Below, piece after piece: positions 25,375 to 36,000 of a stretch of DNA of 64,000 nt. The DNA comes from Maribacter caenipelagi. Its GTDB lineage: Bacteria; Bacteroidota; Bacteroidia; Flavobacteriales; Flavobacteriaceae. The stretch covers positions 1-64,000 of the forward strand of contig NZ_SNZW01000013.1 in NCBI RefSeq assembly GCF_004364175.1, read 5' to 3'. Numbering within the stretch: position 1 is the stretch's first letter; every line of letters begins with the position of its first letter. The notes beneath the pieces are model-generated. The model ran no database searches and was not told where the DNA came from. It worked only from the letters and a program-made list of their open reading frames with translations. Both the position numbers and the translations under genes were made by a program.

Positions 25375-26109
25375 TTACAAACGTTGGCGTACCGCTTCGT
25401 ATAAGAATACAGCACAAGCAACAGAAACGTTTAACGATTCTATCTCTCCAAGTAGTGGCAGCTTAGCTCTATAATCTGAAGCTTTTAATATAGAAGGTGT
25501 AATACCACGATCTTCGGCGCCCATTACTATTGCGATAGAATCGGTAAAAGGAACATCATAAACAGAATCGTCTGTTTTCTCGGTAGCCGATACGATTTTA
25601 ATATCTGATGCCTGTAAATAGAAAACAGCATCTTTTAAATGGTCAACTTTTGCAATTGGAACTCTATAGGCAGCACCGGCAGAAGTTTTTATAGTATCTG
25701 CGGTTACTGGGGCGGCACCTTTCTTTTGAACGATAATACCATCGACACCGGTACATTCTGCCGTTCTAATTATTGCTCCGAAATTACGTACGTCAGAAAG
25801 TTGGTCAAGTAATAAAAATAAAGCAGGACCTTCTTTTGCATTTGCTTTTTCAACCAAATCTTCAAGGGTATGAAATGCAATAGGGGAGATGTTGGCAACC
25901 GCACCTTGGTGATTACTTTTGGTAAGCCTGTTCAATTTTTCAATAGGTACATAGACCATATTGATTTCATTACGACGCAATAAACCTTCCAGTTCTTTCA
26001 TAAGGTCTCCTTTAAGACCTTTTTGAAGAAATACCTTGTCTATCTCTTCATTTGAATTGACAGCTTCTATAATGGCTCTTAAGCCATAAATTTGAGTGGT
26101 TTTTTGCAT
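25375..26109 (-). CDS. rlmB: 23S rRNA (guanosine-2'-O-)-methyltransferase RlmB
   Basis: This 244-residue SpoU/TrmH-family protein has an N-terminal L30e-like substrate-binding domain (about 1-80) and a knotted SAM-binding domain with motif 1 NFGAIIRTAECTGVDGIIV, motif 2 IVMGAEDRGI and motif 3 LNVSVACAVFLYEA. It methylates G2251 (E. coli numbering) in the peptidyl-transferase P-loop. It is convergent with the rhomboid gene. Confidence 0.92.
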   Translation of the reverse strand: MQKTTQIYGLRAIIEAVNSNEEIDKVFLQKGLKGDLMKELEGLLRRNEINMVYVPIEKLNRLTKSNHQGAVANISPIAFHTLEDLVEKANAKEGPALFLLLDQLSDVRNFGAIIRTAECTGVDGIIVQKKGAAPVTADTIKTSAGAAYRVPIAKVDHLKDAVFYLQASDIKIVSATEKTDDSVYDVPFTDSIAIVMGAEDRGITPSILKASDYRAKLPLLGEIESLNVSVACAVFLYEAVRQRL

Positions 26110-26125
26110 GGGGCAAAGGTAAATA

Positions 26126-26155
26126 AAAACCGCCCAACAATTGTTGGGCGGTTTT
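26126..26155. terminator. Bidirectional intrinsic terminator
   Basis: A perfect stem, CCGCCCAAC / GTTGGGCGG, with loop AATT is flanked by A4 and T4 runs. It ends transcription of the minus-strand gene at 26176-26922 just before the rlmB start. Confidence 0.85.
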
Positions 26156-26175
26156 AAATATTAAGATTTAAAATT

Positions 26176-26922
26176 TTAGCTATTTAAATAATCAAAAACT
26201 TTAATTAAATCTTGTTCAGACTTTATGTTCAAATTACTTTCTTTCAAAAATACTTTAAGCTCTTCTCGTTTAGACTCATCGACTAATTTGATAAGTTTTT
26301 TATTTTTTTGAGGAATTTGGTCAATTCTATTTACACCATTTTTTTGAAAATAGAATTCTGTAAATTTTGTAAATCTGCTCGGTACTGCTGCGACAAATGA
26401 ATTTTGAGCAGGTTGACCTTCGGTAAATTTCACAAGAGTTCTTTCATATAAATCATATTTACTACCTTTTTGTATAAGAGATAAATAGCCGTTTATAGTA
26501 GAATTTTTTTCTGTAACAAAAGTTTTAAAACTTAACGGTTTTGAATTTATGAGAAGGCTAATTTCTTTGTCTTTAACCAATGCTTGATATGCTTCATCTT
26601 CCGAAGACGTTTTTTTTATTTCAATTTCCTCGTTTAGTGCATTGTATCTGTAGTATATGGCACCGACTACTTCATCATTATATTTTAAAACTGTTGGTGC
26701 GAAAGTATTAGAAGTGTATGGCGAACCTTGAAATTTGTCTAAATCTATTTCACGTCTTTTTTGATAGGCCTCGTTTACCGGGCCTAAGAAATTAGATATA
26801 ACCGCTCCTGCAGCGGCATTTTGGCTTGCTCCACCTAAATTAGTAGGTACTTGCCCCGAATATTGTGCTTGTAAAGTTGTACTTGCTATTACTGTTATAG
26901 CGAATAGAATTATTTTTTTCAT
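26176..26922 (-). CDS. Hypothetical secreted protein
   Basis: This 248-residue protein has signal peptide MKKIILFAITVIASTTLQAQ and no recognisable domain. The mature part is lysine- and glutamate-rich with mixed helices and strands. It ends before a strong terminator and lies 62 bp downstream of the large FG-GAP lipoprotein gene on the same strand; co-transcription is possible. Confidence 0.75.
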   Translation of the reverse strand: MKKIILFAITVIASTTLQAQYSGQVPTNLGGASQNAAAGAVISNFLGPVNEAYQKRREIDLDKFQGSPYTSNTFAPTVLKYNDEVVGAIYYRYNALNEEIEIKKTSSEDEAYQALVKDKEISLLINSKPLSFKTFVTEKNSTINGYLSLIQKGSKYDLYERTLVKFTEGQPAQNSFVAAVPSRFTKFTEFYFQKNGVNRIDQIPQKNKKLIKLVDESKREELKVFLKESNLNIKSEQDLIKVFDYLNS

Positions 26923-26984
26923 GGTGTGGTTGTTTAAGATGTTTAAATTAAATATAATTTTTAAACCTCTTATATTCAGTATGT

Positions 26985-29900
26985 TTAATTTTTTGTTAAT
27001 TCGAATGTTCTCAGTTTGTCATTATTAAAACCCACAATAAGTAAGGTGTGGTCATTAAATTTTAGTGATTCCATACTTTTTGCGTTTCCTTTTAAGTAGA
27101 GACCAGTTTTTTGCATAGTTGCTGGGGTATAACCATCTTTTCTATTTGAGATTAATGCTAAGCCAGATATAGCATCTAGTCTTGGGGTTTCAACTTCAGT
27201 TTCATATATGTTGCCAGATATAACGCAATCTTCAAATCCGTCATTGTTTAAGTCGAATAGTGATATCGCTAATGTTGGAAATAATTGAGCTTCGTTAGGT
27301 AAAGTAATCTTCTCAAAATTATTATTGCCTTTGTTTAAAAGTAGAATAGAGTTGAACTCTGTAGCTTCATTAGAATATGAATCTTTTAACTTTTCACCGT
27401 AGATATCTTCCATAGTCGCATTTGCAAAATCATTATATGTGGTGAATTTTTCTTTAATAAATGGCATTTGTTGCGATGAACATTCCCTTCCTCTTACGGG
27501 AACATAGGTCTCGTGATATTTTTTACTTAAGACTACATCATTTATGCCATCATTATCAAAATCATCTGAATATATTCTGAATGGTTTATCCTCGCTTGCT
27601 GTGAACTTTATGTTTTTGCCCACGTTTCCAATAATGTAATCTTTGTTTCCATCATTGTTTACATCCGTTTCTTTTACTTTAAACCACCACCCTTTGGTGT
27701 TAAGTGCTGTTTCTTGGGTAGAAAGAAGATTAAATTTACCATTTTTGTTTTCAAAGATCCCTATTGGTGTCCACTCTCCAACCGCAATAAAATCTTGCCA
27801 GCCATCATTGTTAAAATCTGTAGTTATTATACTATTCACCAACCCGAAAGTTTCCAATTCAGGTACAATATCTTGAGTTACATTTTTTAATATGCCATTG
27901 TCATTTTCATAAAGGATTGAAGGACTAAATTTTGGATAGTTATGTGGTATAATTCTGTTTCCTACCAAAATATCATTATCGCCATCTTGGTCAAAATCTA
28001 TAATTGTCACCGATTTACCGCTCTTTGGAAATGAATTTAAAACCGGTGTATCTAATTTTTGAAAGTCGCCTTTTCCATTATTAATATATAATCTATCAGC
28101 GTAATAAGATGAATTTTCTCCATATTCATTACCACCACTTACTACATAAAGATCTAAGTCGTTATCATTGTCAAAATCAAAGAATATTGATTCGGCATCT
28201 TCTTTACCCTTATCTAATTGAAAAGATTTTGGAGTATGGTTAACAAAACCACTTTCACTTTGTACGTATAAGGTACCTGACTGTCCGGATCCTCCTCCTA
28301 TATAGAAATCTTCTTTTCCATCTCCATTAATATCTCCTTTTGATATAAACGGTCCTGTATTTGATTGTTTGTAAGGTAAAAGTATCTCTTGTTCGAAATC
28401 ATCGTAGGTGGTTTCTTTATGCGAGTATTCTAAGTTAAACCCATTTTTGCTTTTGTTAGTAAAATAAGGTTCACTGGCTATTGAGGTTGAATTTTCTAAT
28501 GAAGTTGCGTTTTTCTCTGAGAAAGTAAGGAAGGAATTTGCTGGCACATTGTATTTGTATGCAATTTTACCGCTGGGCCATTCGATTTTTACAGTATCTA
28601 TAATGGTAGAAGTTCCTATTCCAAAATGCGCAGCATTTTCTTGAGAAGACATATACCCTCTAACTCTTTTTATTTCCTCATATTGATTTTTATTATCATA
28701 TGAGATGGTAATTTTAGCAAAGGATTCTGTTGTTATACTTTCGGTGCTTACTTTTAGAAAGTTTCCTTGGCTATGTTCTACAGTGTTATTTTTATATAAT
28801 AAAGCCTTCTGATCTATATTGTTGATGATTAAATCCAGGTCACCATCATTATCAAAATCTCCTTGTGCAGCACCATTACTAAAAGTTAATTCTTCTAATC
28901 CCCATTCATTAGCTTTCTCTTTAAAGTTTAGGTTGCCCTCATTTTTATACATTAGGTTGCTTAAGCTCTCTGATGGCATTTCATCATATAACTGTTGCTT
29001 TATTTTATTAGGTATATTGCCTTTATATTTTACTTTAGTTTTGTATACTTTGTTCTGAAAATCATTGTCTAGGGCATATTTTCTATAGCCATTGGTGATA
29101 AAAACATCTTTTAATCCGTCATTATCATAATCAGACATTAAAACAGACCAGCTCCAATCTGAGCTTGCCATCGACGTAAGTTGAGATATGTTCGAGTAGT
29201 GATTTTTGCCTAAATTCAATTGAAGCGAATTGTACATGTATTGGTATTGAAATCCGGCAGTAGTAGTTAGGTAATTAAACCTATCGGTACTCATAGAGGC
29301 CATAAGTGTTTTGGCTCTAAAATGGTCGCTAGAAGCCATATCTAAAACAAATATGTCCTGTAAATTATCATTGTTGATATCAGCAATATCTAAACCCATA
29401 CCATAAAATGAAATATGTTGGGTAAGATCTTTTACTGAGTTTTTAAAACTACCATTCTTATTGTTTAGATATAGCGCGTCAGGTAAGTAGTAGTCGCTAG
29501 AAATATATATGTCTAAATAGCCATCATCATTTATGTCAGAGACACATAATCCCAAACCAAATATGGGGTTTTCTAAGCCTACTTCTTTAGTTACATCAAC
29601 ATATATTCCATCAATATTTTTGTAGAAGTGACTACTATTGAAGTATTTGGTTTCTGTATTAGTTTTAACTGTTTTAAGAAGAGAAATAGGGTCTAATCCA
29701 TATAGCTCATTTTCGTTCATTACGATACAATCAAGATCACCATCTTTATCATAATCAAAAAAAACTGTTTGAGTAGATATTCCAGGATCATCTAGACCAT
29801 ATTCTTTCGCTTGTTCAGAGAAAGTATTATTCTTATTATTAATATAAAGTAAATTGCTTCTGTTGCTTCTATTATTTGGTCCGCCTTGAGAGATATAGAT

Positions 29901-30356
29901 ATCTTGCCATCCATCATTGTTAATATCAACAAAGGTAACGCCATTGCTCCATTTTTTATTGAAATTAATACCTGCATTGACAGAGATATCTTCAAATTCA
30001 AAATTACCCTTATTTAAATACAGTTTGTTCTCAACTTGGTTTCCTGAAAAGAAAATATCTAATAACCCATCATTGTTGATGTCTTCCACACCTACACCTG
30101 CACCGTTGTAGAAGTAATCAAAATTAAAAACGTTATCATAGGTTTCTATATTTTCGACAAGGTCGTTGCTGAAAACAATTTTACTTTTCTCACTTGGGAT
30201 ACTTTCAAAAATTTTATAATCCTTTAGTTGATCGTTATAGGTTTCTACCAAAATGTCTTTTTTGTTTTCAGAGCAGGACATTACAATTGTAGTACATATA
30301 CCTAAAATGGCTTTTAATAATATGTTATTGCTTATGGTTTTTAAAGGATATGTCAT
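26985..30356 (-). CDS. Large FG-GAP/VCBS-repeat lipoprotein with ASPIC/UnbV domain (CRTAC1-like)
   Basis: This 1123-residue protein has lipoprotein signal MTYPLKTISNNILLKAILG with a Cys near residue 28 (VMSCSEN). Many integrin-like FG-GAP/VCBS repeats follow, each with a calcium-binding D-x-[ND]-x-D-G core (DINNDGLLD, DYDKDGDLD, DFDNDNDLD and so on), in two propeller blocks (about 65-520 and 660-1060). Between them an ASPIC/UnbV-type segment (about 545-620, VKIEWPSGK) is visible. Such proteins are surface-exposed and often sit beside SusC/SusD pairs in marine Bacteroidota; the ligand is unknown. It follows the SusC-SusD-lipoprotein genes after a terminator. Confidence 0.88.
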   Translation of the reverse strand: MTYPLKTISNNILLKAILGICTTIVMSCSENKKDILVETYNDQLKDYKIFESIPSEKSKIVFSNDLVENIETYDNVFNFDYFYNGAGVGVEDINNDGLLDIFFSGNQVENKLYLNKGNFEFEDISVNAGINFNKKWSNGVTFVDINNDGWQDIYISQGGPNNRSNRSNLLYINNKNNTFSEQAKEYGLDDPGISTQTVFFDYDKDGDLDCIVMNENELYGLDPISLLKTVKTNTETKYFNSSHFYKNIDGIYVDVTKEVGLENPIFGLGLCVSDINDDGYLDIYISSDYYLPDALYLNNKNGSFKNSVKDLTQHISFYGMGLDIADINNDNLQDIFVLDMASSDHFRAKTLMASMSTDRFNYLTTTAGFQYQYMYNSLQLNLGKNHYSNISQLTSMASSDWSWSVLMSDYDNDGLKDVFITNGYRKYALDNDFQNKVYKTKVKYKGNIPNKIKQQLYDEMPSESLSNLMYKNEGNLNFKEKANEWGLEELTFSNGAAQGDFDNDGDLDLIINNIDQKALLYKNNTVEHSQGNFLKVSTESITTESFAKITISYDNKNQYEEIKRVRGYMSSQENAAHFGIGTSTIIDTVKIEWPSGKIAYKYNVPANSFLTFSEKNATSLENSTSIASEPYFTNKSKNGFNLEYSHKETTYDDFEQEILLPYKQSNTGPFISKGDINGDGKEDFYIGGGSGQSGTLYVQSESGFVNHTPKSFQLDKGKEDAESIFFDFDNDNDLDLYVVSGGNEYGENSSYYADRLYINNGKGDFQKLDTPVLNSFPKSGKSVTIIDFDQDGDNDILVGNRIIPHNYPKFSPSILYENDNGILKNVTQDIVPELETFGLVNSIITTDFNNDGWQDFIAVGEWTPIGIFENKNGKFNLLSTQETALNTKGWWFKVKETDVNNDGNKDYIIGNVGKNIKFTASEDKPFRIYSDDFDNDGINDVVLSKKYHETYVPVRGRECSSQQMPFIKEKFTTYNDFANATMEDIYGEKLKDSYSNEATEFNSILLLNKGNNNFEKITLPNEAQLFPTLAISLFDLNNDGFEDCVISGNIYETEVETPRLDAISGLALISNRKDGYTPATMQKTGLYLKGNAKSMESLKFNDHTLLIVGFNNDKLRTFELTKN

Positions 30357-30377
30357 ACTGGGGTAATTAAAATTATA

Positions 30378-30416
30378 ATAAAAAAAATAGCTGCCCTAAA
30401 TTAATAAGGCAGCTAT
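30378..30416 (-). terminator. Intrinsic terminator after the SusCD-lipoprotein operon
   Basis: Stem ATAGCTGCC / GGCAGCTAT (30387-30395 with 30408-30416), followed on the minus strand by a run of T. It separates the SusC-SusD-lipoprotein transcript from the FG-GAP gene, perhaps only partially. Confidence 0.75.
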
Positions 30417-30440
30417 TGAATAATTTAAATATTACTTAGA

Positions 30441-31310
30441 CTACCCGCCACAGATATTCAAAGTTTGAATACCAACAGTTGGACTAGGGCCGTCTGAAAG
30501 AGCTAGTTCTTCAGTTGGAGCTTCTATTTCATAAGTAACTTCACTATCCCAGTCACCTGATGAGAAGGCTAATGTAAATTCAGTAGTTCCTTCAGGAACA
30601 GTAAATGTTTCAGTTCCAGCAGCACCACTTGCAAGTGTGTAAGAGGTTTCAACACCATCTATTACAACATCAATAGATGCGCCGTTCCACCCATCACCAT
30701 AACTATCTTCTAATGTAATCGTGTATTCACCGGCAACTGGTGCAGGAGGAATACATTTAATAATTGGATTATAAAAGAAAGGTGCATTATAGAAAGAACC
30801 TGTAATTGTACCGGTACTATCATCATTTGTAAAAGATCTACCATCCGTTAAGGTTAAGATTAAACGAAATTGAATAGCGTCTCCACCATCAAATTCACCT
30901 TCAACTAAACCTAATTGAGATAAAGCGTTAGCTAAGGTTGTTTCATAGCTCACTCTTGGTAATCCAAATTCACCATCGGTAAAATCTGCTGGCAAAAATG
31001 TTTCAATTAAAATTTCATCTACCGTTGAATCTCCGTTCGCAGGGGTATTATCCTCAAAACTTAAATAAAGATCAACTTTTTCCATTAAATCGCCATCTTC
31101 ATAGTCTTGCTCTTCTATGGTAAACGCATAACTAGTAGATGTGTCAAAACGATCTAAAATACCGCCAGATTCAATAGTTCTTAAAACAGCACCTCTGGTG
31201 GTTTCTGCAAATACCTCATCTATTACTTTACCGCCGTCATCATCACATGATATTATTAGTAGCGAGGAAACACCTATGATAGCGCCTAATATTTTATTGT
31301 TTATTTTCAT
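30441..31310 (-). CDS. Hypothetical surface lipoprotein with GDGWNG-type domain
   Basis: This 289-residue protein has lipoprotein signal MKINNKILGAIIGVSSLLIISCDDD (Cys22). An N-terminal beta domain (about 30-180) leads to a C-terminal module of about 75 residues containing DSYGDGWNGASIDV. This Asp/Gly-rich motif recurs in secreted proteins of marine Bacteroidota and may bind calcium. Third gene after susC and susD, 11 bp from susD, so it is probably an extra surface binding lipoprotein of the same transporter. Confidence 0.78.
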   Translation of the reverse strand: MKINNKILGAIIGVSSLLIISCDDDGGKVIDEVFAETTRGAVLRTIESGGILDRFDTSTSYAFTIEEQDYEDGDLMEKVDLYLSFEDNTPANGDSTVDEILIETFLPADFTDGEFGLPRVSYETTLANALSQLGLVEGEFDGGDAIQFRLILTLTDGRSFTNDDSTGTITGSFYNAPFFYNPIIKCIPPAPVAGEYTITLEDSYGDGWNGASIDVVIDGVETSYTLASGAAGTETFTVPEGTTEFTLAFSSGDWDSEVTYEIEAPTEELALSDGPSPTVGIQTLNICGG

Positions 31311-31321
31311 TTTCTTAATTT

Positions 31322-32998
31322 TTAGTTAGCAGATGGGAAAGCTGGTCCGGCTGGATTAGTATCCCAAAATACTTGAGTTGATAAATCAGATTTCTGCGAA
31401 ACATTTGAGTTCGTAATAACCTCTGTTTGAGGATATAAAAATGACCTTGGAAAAGATCCAGGGTTTGCTTCCCAGCTTGGATCTAGTGTAGTAGGAAAAC
31501 CTGTTCTTCTATAGTAGTTATATGCTTCAACACCACCACCGTATAGAGCTATCCAATATTGTTCAGCTAAAATGTTGGTTTGGTCATCTCCAGTAGCAGC
31601 TGAAAAATCAGCAACAATTCCGTCAATGTAGGTAGTTACATCATTCTCCGAAGGAGCTACAGATAAATCTGCTCCAGAATCTAGGGAACCGAAACTTTGA
31701 ACCTTTTCAATTGATTTCGTCATACCGGCCTCTAAAAACGTTGCTTTTGCAGCTGCAGATGTTGCAACTTCAGCCTGCCAGAAATCAACATAAGAAGCTA
31801 AAATGATTGGCTCAATACCAGCACCTCCGCCACCTAGGCCTAGACCAACTTCACCGAAACTACTGTCGTCAAATCTACCTGCTGCTGGATATACCCCAAC
31901 TGCAGTTCTTAAGAAGTTGTCTGGAGGCGTTCCTTCATTGTTACCATGAGATCTTCCCCAATATCCATTAGGTACAGAACAATAGATAAATCCATCATAA
32001 TGTGGAGGAGCTGTTGCTAGAGAACAAGCTAATGTTTCTTCGCTTGCCGGTTCACCGGCTGCACCTGGTGTAGCCTCTTGTTGACGGTAGAAGTAGTATC
32101 TAATTCTAGGATCATTTTTAACCAACATATTGTTCATTAACCAGTTAGATTGGTAAATGTTAGCACCACTGCTTGTATAATCATCAGCATAGTCTGGGTG
32201 ACGTGTATCTGGTTGTAAATCTCTTGACCCATATTGCCATTGAAAATCCTCAGAAGAATCAGAAATGTAATCACCTCCTGCTATAATAGAATTAAAAGTA
32301 CTTGTGTCACCAGTAGTAATAGCAGCCTTTAACCTAATAGTATTGATTAGCTTGATCCAATTTTCAGTGTCGCCACCGTAAAAGAAATCTTCACCACCTT
32401 GTGTAGCAGGATCTGCTGCGAACAAAGCTTCTGCTTCGCTTAATAACGCTAATGCTCCTGTGTAAACATCTTGACCATCATCCAATAAAGGAGCAGGGAA
32501 TTCAGCAGGGTTACCGGCTTCGCTTAAAGTAGCTTTACCTAAATAATCAGTTAGTAATAAAAGCATGTGTGCCTTTAAAGTTTGACCAACGGCAATATGG
32601 AATGTGTAATCTGTATCTGTTATAGCATCTATTTCTTTAAGATTAGCTACGTTAGGAAAAATACCTAAATCAACTGTGTTCGTAAAAACATCATTGTTAC
32701 CATCGGTACTACTGTATAGACGCTCCCAGATATCATCAAATGTGTCACCAGGATAGTTATTAAAGTATGTACGTCCGAACATGTAATCAATTCTAGTTAA
32801 TTCTGAACCCAAATCATTGATTGTGTACATATTAGCTACATATGCTAATTGAATTGAATTCAACAGCAAATTAGGATCTGCTTGATCAGAGGCAAGATCG
32901 TTAGGGCTAGTCCTAAGATCAAGGTCTGTTGTTTCACAAGAGTTGAATAGCACTCCTGCGGTAAAAACAACGGTTATATATTTAATTATTTTTTTCAT
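31322..32998 (-). CDS. SusD/RagB-family (SusD-like_2) outer-membrane lipoprotein
   Basis: About 558 residues beginning MKKIIKYITVVFTAGVLFNSCETTD, lipoprotein signal with Cys21; an in-frame ATG at 33025 would give an implausible signal. The sequence (NDLASDQADPNLLLNSIQLAY and the TPR-like helices that follow) fits the SusD-like_2 family of nutrient-binding lipoproteins that cap a SusC barrel. The C-terminal part has EQYWIALYGGGVEAYNYYRRTGFP, typical of the family. The substrate cannot be read from the sequence, and no carbohydrate-active enzyme lies nearby. Confidence 0.92.
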   Translation of the reverse strand: MKKIIKYITVVFTAGVLFNSCETTDLDLRTSPNDLASDQADPNLLLNSIQLAYVANMYTINDLGSELTRIDYMFGRTYFNNYPGDTFDDIWERLYSSTDGNNDVFTNTVDLGIFPNVANLKEIDAITDTDYTFHIAVGQTLKAHMLLLLTDYLGKATLSEAGNPAEFPAPLLDDGQDVYTGALALLSEAEALFAADPATQGGEDFFYGGDTENWIKLINTIRLKAAITTGDTSTFNSIIAGGDYISDSSEDFQWQYGSRDLQPDTRHPDYADDYTSSGANIYQSNWLMNNMLVKNDPRIRYYFYRQQEATPGAAGEPASEETLACSLATAPPHYDGFIYCSVPNGYWGRSHGNNEGTPPDNFLRTAVGVYPAAGRFDDSSFGEVGLGLGGGGAGIEPIILASYVDFWQAEVATSAAAKATFLEAGMTKSIEKVQSFGSLDSGADLSVAPSENDVTTYIDGIVADFSAATGDDQTNILAEQYWIALYGGGVEAYNYYRRTGFPTTLDPSWEANPGSFPRSFLYPQTEVITNSNVSQKSDLSTQVFWDTNPAGPAFPSAN

Positions 32999-33028
32999 AA
33001 TATTTCTATTAATTAATTTTAGCAATTA

Positions 33029-36000
33029 TTAAAAGGATGCTTTAATACTAACTCCATATCTTTTAGAACTTGGACCGTTAATAAAGTCAAAACCTTGAGA
33101 GTTACCAACACCTGCTCCTTGAATATTAGGGTCGAAATTAGCACCGTCAGGTGTGTTATAAGCATCAAACCACAAATTAAAACCTTGAGCAGTTATTGTT
33201 AATGAACCGAAAGGAGTTCTTTCTAACGCTTTAGCAGGGAAAGTATATCCTAAAGAAAGTTCTTGTAAACGTAATACCGAAGCATCATAAACTTTTAACT
33301 CAGTAGGGCCAAATAAAATATTGTTGAAGTAATAAGTAGAGTTGTTTATCTGCTTATTGTTTACTTCACCAGTACTTTGAGAAACACCAGGTAGAATATA
33401 GGTATTTTCTCTATCAAGAGTTTCAGTAATTAAACCTCTACCTAATAGAGTTCCAATAGTGTTAGAAACAATATCACCACCTTTGATATGACTAATTTGA
33501 AAACCTAAATTCCAATTTTTATATGAAAAAGAGTTTATAATGTTCATGATATAATCAGGATTTGGGTTACCAATTACAGGTACGTTTCCGTTAATATCAA
33601 CTTCAGTAGTAACATAATCACCACCATCGTCAATTAAGAAATTACCATCAGCATCTCTTGCAATTGCATCACCAACAATAGCACCTAGTTGTTCACCTTT
33701 TATTGCTGCGTTACCACCTACAGATAAAGTAGAGCTACCAGCGTATATAATTATATCTTGTTCTTGCTCTGTTACGATAAATTTGTTTTTAGTAAAGTTA
33801 GCTCTTGTATTCCAGTTGAATCCACTTGAATCATCACTTCTTACCCAGTCAACACCTAAATCAATTTCAATACCGTCACCTTCTATTTTACCAACATTAC
33901 TTTGTGTGAAAGTAAACCCAGTTGAAGGAGAAAGAGGTTCTCTTACGATAAGATCTTTTGTAGTTCTATCGAAATATGTGAAATCTAAAGAAACTCTATT
34001 GCTAAAAAACTTAGATTCAAAACCTACTTCAAATTCAGAAAGTAATTCAGGCTTTAAATCAGGATTTGCTTTAAAACCAGCAACTTGATTCGTAGTAACT
34101 TCACCACCTTCACCATAAACCTGAGTGTTCTGCTCAACAACGCTTACCGTAGGGTATGCTGTTGGGAATGTTGCAGACTGACCTAAACCAGCTCTCAATT
34201 TTAAGAAATTAAGTCCTTTTTCAGATTTAATACCTGGCCATGCGGCAGTAGGTAAGAAAGATGCGCTTGCACTCGGATATGTTTGGCTATTGTTTGCTGT
34301 CGTAAGGTTAGAAACCCAGTCAGTTCTAGTAGATGCTGTTAAGAATAACATATTGTCATAATCTAAAGTCACTTGACCAAGAAGACCAGCAATGTTTCTT
34401 TTTTCAGTATATTGAATAGGAGACTGGTTTGCGTAGTTGAAATGTCTTTGAATATCAAATACTATTTGACCTGTACTAGCAACACCAGATTGGTCAAATG
34501 TAGTTGACCTAGTTGTTGCGCCTACGTTGAAAGACATTCCTAACTTTTCTGATAAATCATAATTACCATTTAAAGCTAAGTAGTGATCCCAGATAGTATT
34601 GTTGTTATCATATGTGTTTAAGAAACCGAAAATGGCACTTGTAAATTCAACACCACCTTTGTTAGAATATTGTTCGTTTCTTTCATTGTAATAATCTAAA
34701 CCGGCTCTATAGGTCATGTTAAGATTATCGTTAATGTCATATTGTACTGATGCATTCCAGAAAACACGTGTAGTCAACTGAGAGTATTTTGCATTGTTTG
34801 CAGTCCAACGTGGGTTGATGATATCATTACCGTTTCTATAGTAAACACTAGAACCATCAATTGGGTTTTGATAAGGTAAGCCTAATAAATCAACACTTCT
34901 TGGTGTAAAGTAAATATTACCAAAAATTGATAGCCCAGTAGTACCGTTACCTTCACTTGCTGCAATTGGAGGTGAGCTATAATCAGTTCTAGAATAGTTC
35001 ATCGCTCCAGATACTGTGAATCTATTAGATAATTTTGATCTACCACCAAGAGATACATTAGCTCTTGTTAAACCGTTTCCAGGAATAAAAGATTCATCAT
35101 CTAAGAATCCGAAGTTTGCATTGAAAGTTGTGTTTCCGTCTTCAGAAGCACCATTAATGTTTACAGAAGTTGAACTAACTGAACCTGGTTTGAAATATTC
35201 TTCAACAGAATTGTAAGGTTTCCAATCATATCTTGCTCCTTGAAATTCAGGAAATGCATCTCTGGTCGCTCTTACAGACGTAGTACTGTAAGGGTGTTCT
35301 AAAGTACCGTTCTCGTCGATTGCGGCTTGTCTACCCCAACCTGAAAGACCACTTTCTTCAAAGCTAGGTCCCCAGTTACTAAAGAACCAACCGAATGCTT
35401 GGTCAAATCCATTACCATATTCATCTTGGTAATCAGGTAATGAAGCGAATTCATTAACAAAATAAGATTGATTAACAGTTATTTCTGTTTTCTTTTTTCC
35501 ACCAACGGCAGAACCTGCTTTAGTAGTAATAAGGATTACACCGTTCTTACCTTGTGAACCGTAAAGTGTTGCAGCGGCAAGACCTTTCAGTACTTCAATT
35601 TTTGCAATGTTGTTTGGATCTAAATCTAAAAATCTTGAAGAACCAGTGTTACCTGTTAAAAAGTTAGAACCACCACCATTTGTATCTTGTGCATTAGTAT
35701 CACTACTAAAAGGTACACCATCGACAACAAAAAGAGCTTGGTTACTTCCACTAAAGGAGCTTAAACCTCTAACTACAACGTTAGTTGCAGAACCAGACAT
35801 ACCACCAGCAGCAGTAATCTGTACACCAGATGCTTTACCTGATAACACACGGGCAACATCACCTTCAGAACGAGATTCTAAATCTTCTTCGTCTACAGAT
35901 GAAACTGCAAAACCTAAAGCTTTTTTCTCACGCTTAATACCTTGGGCGGTAACAACCACTTCTTCAAGTGCTTGAGCGTCTTCTTCCATCTGTACGCTAA